From assembly GCF_016918935.1 (NCBI RefSeq), contig NZ_JAFFOB010000016.1, positions 1 through 64,000 on the forward strand: a stretch of 64,000 bases of DNA. Reading direction: 5' to 3'. The stretch is from Roseitranquillus sediminis (lineage in GTDB: Bacteria; Pseudomonadota; Alphaproteobacteria; Rhodobacterales; Rhodobacteraceae). Each line of letters opens with the position of its first letter. The stretch's first letter is position 1. The notes under the pieces are model-generated. The model searched no databases. It was given only the letters and a program-made list of their open reading frames with translations, and had not been told where the DNA came from. This document shows positions 60,006-64,000 of this stretch, piece by piece. A program made the translations under genes and the position numbers.

Positions 60006-60903
60006 GCCCGCGGAGCGGCGACGCGCCGTGGGCTATCTCATAACCGAACTCGGCCTCAGCGAGCGACGCAGCTGCCGGATCGTCGGCCTCTCGCGGTCGG
60101 TGCAGCAGTATCGGCCGACGCCGAAGAACGATGCGGCGGTGGTCGCGCGCCTGAAGCAGCTGGCGTCGGAGAACCGGCGCTACGGCTATCTGCGGCTGCA
60201 CGCCGTGTTGCGGCGAGAGGGACTGGTCGTGAACCGCAAGCGGACCTACAGGCTCTACACCGATCTGGGCCTTCAGGTCCGAACCAGGAAGCGGCGCAAG
60301 CTGCCGCGCCGCGACAGGATTGCGGCGCAGGTGCCGGAACGGCCGATGCAGCGCTGGTCGCTCGACTTCATCGGCGACCAACTCGTCGACTACCGGCGCT
60401 TCCGGGTGCTCAACATCGTCGACGACCACAGCCGGTTCTGTCCCGGCCAGATCGTCGACGTCTCGATCTCCGGCGCCAGGATGGCGCGCTTCCTTGACGA
60501 CCTGGCGCTGCGCCACGGGCTTCCGGAGGAGATCGTCCTCGACAACGGACCTGAAGGCACCAGCCGGGCGATGTTCGACTGGTCCGAGAAGACCGGCGTC
60601 CGGCTCCGCTTCATCGAGCCGGGAAAGCCGGTGCAGAACGCCTTCGTCGAGAGCCTGAACGGCAAGCTCCGCGACGAATGCCTGAACCTGCACTGGTTCC
60701 GATCGCTCGCGCATGCCCGCGAGGAGGTTTCCCGTTGGCGCCACCACTATAACGCCGAACGCCCACATTCTGCGCTCGGCTATCGCAGCCCATTGGAGTT
60801 CCTATCGATCACCACCGCGACAGCGCCCGAGACTCTTGCGGTCTCGTCGCTGCCGCTCAACACTCAATCCCGGCCGGAGGATTCCAGTGAAGCCCGGCCC
60901 TGA
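59994..60903 (+). CDS. IS3-family OrfB transposase (DDE integrase)
   Basis: Read in the -1 frame relative to OrfA (from about 59,994; an independent ATG-like start is at 60028), the protein of about 300 residues has the retroviral-type integrase core: WSLDFIGDQLVDYRRF (D), IVLDNGPEG (D), and AFVESLNGKLRDECLNLHWF (E). It is of the IS407 type and appears intact. A fusion OrfAB made by frameshifting is the active enzyme. Confidence 0.93.
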
Positions 60904-60923
60904 TTGCGGGGAAAGGTCAGCCC

Positions 60924-61284
60924 CTCTCCGGTAATCGGCCGTAGACATCCAGCCGAACAGAAGCCTCGCCGAAGAAGCGCCCTCACGACCCGGCGCGCCG
61001 TCGGTTTCCCACAAGGCGGCTCGCCTCCCGTCGCGCTATGGGGCGCGTCCGGCTCGCCGCCTGCAAGTCCCCGGCCCGTTGGCCCGGGGTGGAAAACCGC
61101 CGCCGCGCCTCGCGCGGCACATTTGCTCGGGCGGGCCGCGCCTGCGGGCCGGGGGCCCGAAGGCCGCCCCGCCCCGCGAAGGGGCGAGGCTCCCGTCCGA
61201 GCCCTACTCCTCGATCGGCGGCTGGTCGTCGCCCTTCGGCCTGGGCTGGAAGGCGACGAGCTCGGTCACCGCGACCGGGAAGTC
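60924..61284. repeat. ~360-bp direct repeat, copy 1
   Basis: From CTCTCCGGTAA to ...GGGAAGTC this block matches 63636-64000 at most positions. Identity is highest over CACGACCCGGCGCGCCGTCGG and onward. It includes the 3' end of the small minus-strand gene and the untranslated DNA between that gene and the nuclease remnant. Confidence 0.9.
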
Positions 61285-61419
61285 GAGCTTGATCGAGAGG
61301 AAGGTCTCGCCGGTGTCGCTCTTGGCGTTCTCGAAGACGGCGCCGACGCGGCGGAAGCTGCGCTCGGTGCGGCCGTTCTTCTTGTACTCGACGGGGACGG
61401 TGAGGACGTAGGTGGTCAT
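61204..61419 (-). CDS. Small conserved hypothetical protein (copy 1)
   Basis: The 71-residue protein (TYVLTVPVEYKKNGRTERSF, GETFLSIKLDFPVAVTELVAF) is a compact beta-rich domain. It has a close paralogue at 62132-62353 and a third copy at the window end. The start at ATG 61419 is supported by alignment with the paralogue (MTHFILTVPV). The family is not recognised. It occurs next to SNase-like genes in this region. Confidence 0.8.
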   Translation of the reverse strand: MTTYVLTVPVEYKKNGRTERSFRRVGAVFENAKSDTGETFLSIKLDFPVAVTELVAFQPRPKGDDQPPIEE

Positions 61420-61486
61420 GTCGGTCTCCTTTGCTCCGATGACCGCCGCCAGGGCGGATCGGAGAAGGGCAGGGGGCCACGGCAAA

Positions 61487-61542
61487 TGCGGAGGGTCCGC
61501 CCGAAGGGTGGAAGCCGTATTTGTCGTTGCCGAGCACATGGG
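61487..61542 (-). promoter_or_regulatory. Conserved upstream element of small gene copy 1
   Basis: On the minus strand TGCTCGGCAACGACAAATAC and then GGCTTCCACCC...GGCGGACCCTCC matches, in the same orientation, the sequence 62-118 bp before copy 2. It lies 68-123 bp before this gene's start. It could be a promoter, leader or a short coding segment. Confidence 0.5.
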
Positions 61543-62013
61543 CGAGGGGACCTCCGGCCCGCGATCCGCCAGGTGTCATCGGGAAGGAGCAAAGGGGACC
61601 GGCCTTGGCCGACCGCCCGCGAACCGGCCGTGGGACGTGCAAGGAGCTGCGCCGAGGGCTATCTCCGCCGCCCGGTCCTTCGAGCTGCACGCCAGGACCT
61701 GCATCACCGGCCCTCGCCGCGCAATCTGTCGTGCTCGCGCTTGCTGCCGTGAACCGACCGCGTCGTCCTCCTGCCGACGCCACGTGGCACGGGCGAGTTC
61801 AGGCCAATAGCTTCAGCCCCGGTGGGGCACGATCACTTCGAGTGGATAGACGCGCCGTCTTTGGAAAGTCCGGCAGCGCGGCCGGTGGATCGCGCGCGGG
61901 AGCGTATCCGGCCGTCGGACGCCGGGACGAGACGTGCGTCCGTGCCATGCGCCGACCCGCCTTGTTTCTCGAGGCGCGGGTGCTTGCGGACCGTGGCCGG
62001 CCCGTGCCCTCGC
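61543..62013. other. Intergenic region without a recognised gene
   Basis: About 470 bp between the two divergent small genes. Long open frames exist only because of high GC. No domain, repeat or terminator was found. Confidence 0.4.
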
Positions 62014-62070
62014 ATCTGCTCGGCAAGCGGAAAGACGGCTTCCACCGAGGCGGACCCTCCGTCTTTCCGC
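62014..62070 (+). promoter_or_regulatory. Conserved upstream element of small gene copy 2
   Basis: TCTGCTCGGCAAGCGGAAAG and then ACGGCTTCCACCGAGGCGGACCCTCCG matches the element before copy 1. It also contains GCGGAAAGACGG and its inverse CCGTCTTTCCGC (62027-62038 and 62059-62070), a perfect 12-bp hairpin around the conserved core. It lies 62-118 bp before ATG 62132. Confidence 0.55.
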
Positions 62071-62131
62071 TTGCGGGCCCGCCTTCCTCGATCCGCCAGC
62101 CGACACCTGTTCGAAACAAGGAGGCTCGAGC

Positions 62132-62353
62132 ATGACACACTTCATCCTCACCGTTCCCGTCACCTTCCGGACGAACGGCGAAACGCGCACCCGCTATCCC
62201 CGCGTGGGAGCGCTGTTCCAGAACTTCCGCCGCGAGACCGGCGAGGTCTACTTCACCGTGAAGCTCGACTTCCCGGTGGGCGCGACGGAGCTCCTCGCCT
62301 TCGCGCCCAACGCGCCGGAGGCGCGCGAGGGCGAGGACGGCGCGGTGGCCTGA
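62132..62353 (+). CDS. Small conserved hypothetical protein (copy 2)
   Basis: The 73-residue protein (THFILTVPVTFRTNGETRTRY, GEVYFTVKLDFPVGATELLAF) is a paralogue of copy 1 and about half identical. The ATG at 62132 is preceded by AAGGAGG. It is on the opposite strand and divergent from copy 1. The function is unknown. Confidence 0.82.
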   Translation: MTHFILTVPVTFRTNGETRTRYPRVGALFQNFRRETGEVYFTVKLDFPVGATELLAFAPNAPEAREGEDGAVA

Positions 62354-62989
62354 CGGTCGCCTCGATCACCGGGGCGGCATGGCCGTCCCGGTTCACCGCG
62401 CTAGGGAGCCGGCGCGGCAGCACCGGTCTTCCCGGAGGAAATTGGGCCAAAGGACCGCGCGGTCGTGCGCGACGACGTTCACGCGGCGGCCGCGTGACTG
62501 TCGGCTGGAGGGGCCGAACCGCTTGGTTGACGCCGTCGCGCCACCCGGGACCGCCGGCGCCGAGGAATTGGCGCAGCACCCGAGAAGCGCTTGGCGGCCA
62601 GCGGCGGTGAGCCAATGCTCGCAGGCAGGGCAGGGGCCGACGCACGAGGCGCCTTCTTGTCCTCGATCAATTCCTTGAGCCCGCCGGGTCGGCCGGCGCG
62701 CATGGAAGTTCGTCCCGCGCCAGCGATCGTGACCCCACCGGGGCCGAGACCCGGCTTGCCGGGGCTCGGGGAGACCTGCGCCGCAGGGCGAGTAGAGCGC
62801 GGTCCCGAAGGGAAGGCGCCCGAGCGTTCTCGGCTCGCGACGACGATTCCGCTCGACATTGGTGTTACCGCACCTCGGCTCCGCGGTTCATTCCACGCCG
62901 CTGGGCCGGTATTCGTGCAGGGCTGGGCCGTTAACCGGCCAACCGTTCGACAGGTTGGCCGGATGCCGTTTCTCTGGGCATGATGCGCC
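62354..62989. other. Intergenic region without a recognised gene
   Basis: About 640 bp between small gene copy 2 and the nuclease gene. Several open frames run through it on both strands, but all have the amino-acid bias of GC-rich noncoding DNA. A short perfect inverted repeat, TTAACCGGCCAACC... with GGTTGGCC nearby (62,931-62,960), precedes the nuclease gene. Confidence 0.4.
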
Positions 62990-63646
62990 ATGGTTCTTCG
63001 TCTGATCGTAGCCGTCGTCATCTGCCTGACGCTCGGTCGTCCCGCCGCCAACGCGGCCGAGCCCGTGCGCCTGATCGACGGCGACACACTCGAAATCGGG
63101 CAGACGATCTACCGAATCCACGCCATCGACGCTCCCGAAGCCGGTCAGAAGTGCCAGCGCACGGCCACGGCGACCTGGCCCTGCGGCGACGAAGCGATCG
63201 ACCACCTTTCGCGGCTCATCGCCGATCGGCCCGTCGCCTGCACGGAACGGGAAGTGGACCGATACGGCCGGACGATCGGGGACTGTCATGCCGGCGACGT
63301 CGATCTCGGCGCCGCCATGGTCGCGGACGGTTTCGCCTGGGCGTACACGCAGTACTCTGAGGACTACCTGCCCGAGCAGCGCGCTGCGGAAGCCGAGGGC
63401 ATCGGAATCTGGCAGCATTCGACGCAGACACCTTGGGACTTTCGGGCCGACCGGTGGGCCCGGGCTACGCTCGAGGCGCCCGACGGATGCCCGATCAAGG
63501 GCAACGTCTCAGGCAACGGGCAGATCTACCATACGCCCTGGAGTCCCTGGTACTCGCGGACGAAGATCGACCCCTCGAAGGGTGAGCGATGGTTTTGCGA
63601 CGAGGCGGAGGCCACTGCCGCAGGCTGGAGAGCCCCTCTCCGGTAA
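62990..63646 (+). CDS. Exported thermonuclease-like (SNase) protein
   Basis: The 218-residue protein has a signal peptide (residues 1-22, ANAAE) and an SNase fold (VRLIDGDTLEIGQTIYRIHAIDAPE; CTEREVDRYGRTIGDCHAGDVDLG; MVADGFAWAY). The active-site Asp/Arg/Glu pattern of staphylococcal nuclease is visible in IDGDT, DRYGR and the RIHAIDAPE segment. A C-terminal ~60-residue domain (CPIKGNVSGNGQIYHTP, ERWFCDEAEATAAGWR) is common in plasmid-borne versions. It probably cuts DNA in the periplasm or aids transfer. It ends where direct repeat copy 2 begins. Confidence 0.9.
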   Translation: MVLRLIVAVVICLTLGRPAANAAEPVRLIDGDTLEIGQTIYRIHAIDAPEAGQKCQRTATATWPCGDEAIDHLSRLIADRPVACTEREVDRYGRTIGDCHAGDVDLGAAMVADGFAWAYTQYSEDYLPEQRAAEAEGIGIWQHSTQTPWDFRADRWARATLEAPDGCPIKGNVSGNGQIYHTPWSPWYSRTKIDPSKGERWFCDEAEATAAGWRAPLR

Positions 63647-64000
63647 GCGGCCGCACGCCTCGAGTCGAACTGACGTTTCGCCGAACAAGCGCCCTCACGA
63701 CCCGGCGCGCCGTCGGTTTCCCACAAGGCGGCTCGCCTCCCGTCGCGCTATGGGGGCGCGTTCGGCTCGCCGCCTGCGAGCCCCCGGCCACGAGGCCGGG
63801 GGTGGAAAACCGCCGCCGCGCCTCGCGCGGCACATCTGCTCGGGCGGGCCGCGCCTGCGGGCCGGGCGGCCCGAAGGTCGCCCCGCCCCCGCAAGGGGGC
63901 GAGGCTCCCGACGAGGACCTTACTCCTCGATCGGCGGCTCGTCGTCGCCCTTGGGCCTGGGCTGGAAGGCGACGAGCTCGGTCACGGCGACCGGGAAGTC
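63636..64000. repeat. ~360-bp direct repeat, copy 2 (reaches window end)
   Basis: It matches 60924-61284 from CTCTCCGGTAA to GGGAAGTC. It may extend beyond the window. It includes the 3' end of a third copy of the small conserved gene. Confidence 0.9.
63920..64000 (-). CDS. Small conserved hypothetical protein (copy 3, C-terminal part)
   Basis: The 26 visible codons (DFPVAVTELVAFQPRPKGDD, then EPPIEE and a TAA stop) differ from copy 1 at a single residue. The start lies beyond the window. The near identity suggests a recent duplication of the repeat block. Confidence 0.82.
   Translation of the reverse strand, partial: DFPVAVTELVAFQPRPKGDDEPPIEE

Larger units (their letters stand above)
59666..60919 (+). 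mobile_element. IS3-family insertion sequence (1254 bp, GCCC duplication)
   Basis: The ends are TGACCTTCTCCCC... (59666) and the inverse ...GGGGAAAGGTCA (60919). The match extends over about 24 bp (TGACCTT-TCCCC-...-GGGCC). GCCC flanks both sides (59662-59665 and 60920-60923). It contains orfA and orfB, and both look intact. Confidence 0.93.

Noticed and set aside
62479-63087. 202-codon minus-strand ORF
   Set aside because: Amino-acid bias (Arg, Pro, Ala, Ser) is that of noncoding GC-rich DNA and it overlaps the nuclease start on the opposite strand.

Overview
The window is GC-rich and looks like part of a conjugative repABC plasmid (or a chromid region) from an alphaproteobacterium. Rhodobacterales is the best guess, because of the repABC replicon with GTTAACAGC-type parS palindromes, the VirB/VirD2/VirD4/VirC transfer system, the RcgA/RcgR-like pair, and the copper and arsenic gene types. 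The assignment is inference from gene content; no rRNA or tRNA gene was seen.

Layout. (1) 1-10.6 kb: a copper-handling island. A long minus-strand run of exported, overlapping genes (thioredoxin-fold proteins, PCu(A)C chaperone, SCO protein, Met-rich small proteins, cytochrome c, DUF411, WD/BNR repeat protein, multicopper oxidase, CueR-type regulator) faces a divergent Cu+ P-type ATPase. Two CueR-type dyads lie between regulator and pump. (2) 10.6-17.3 kb: an arsenic cluster (arsR-arsC-acr3-arsH, then a COG0701 permease) interrupted by a complete IS66-family element with an 8-bp target duplication and two frameshifted transposase genes. (3) 17.5-24.8 kb: a parD gene with a damaged parE, a WGR-domain gene, a decayed tyrosine recombinase, the rcgA/rcgR pair and a stand-alone repC with its own candidate antisense RNA. 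(4) 25-35.5 kb: a tightly overlapping plus-strand virB1-virB11 operon. (5) 35.5-39.1 kb: a minus-strand defence-like cassette, higB-higA followed by a three-gene ABC-3C system, sitting between virB11 and virD4. (6) 39.2-45.5 kb: virD4, virD2 and mobC on the minus strand, a sharply defined oriT whose nic site resembles an Agrobacterium T-DNA border, a hairpin-bearing 45-bp repeat array, then virC1 and virC2 on the plus strand.

(7) 45.6-49.5 kb: an intact IS5-family element (TTAG duplication), a vapBC-like pair and a graveyard of IS256 and IS110 remnants. (8) 49.5-53.2 kb: repC, an antisense RNA locus, repB and repA, with parS palindromes at the repC stop. (9) 53.2-59.4 kb: a serine recombinase, a DUF1612/HTH gene and an unassigned three-gene cassette (MerR-like regulator, large N6-adenine methyltransferase, unknown protein) behind a strong palindrome. 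(10) 59.5-64 kb: an IS3-family insertion in a nuclease-gene remnant, a ~360-bp direct repeat, three copies of a small conserved gene and an exported SNase-like nuclease.

Together the genes describe a mobile metal-resistance plasmid with its own replication, partition, transfer, stability and probably phage-defence functions. Several frameshifts could be real decay or sequencing error, and each should be checked against reads. The most interesting points are the T-DNA-border-like oriT with adjacent hairpin repeats and virC genes, the HigBA-ABC-3C operon, the second repC with its own antisense RNA, and the regulator-methyltransferase cassette.
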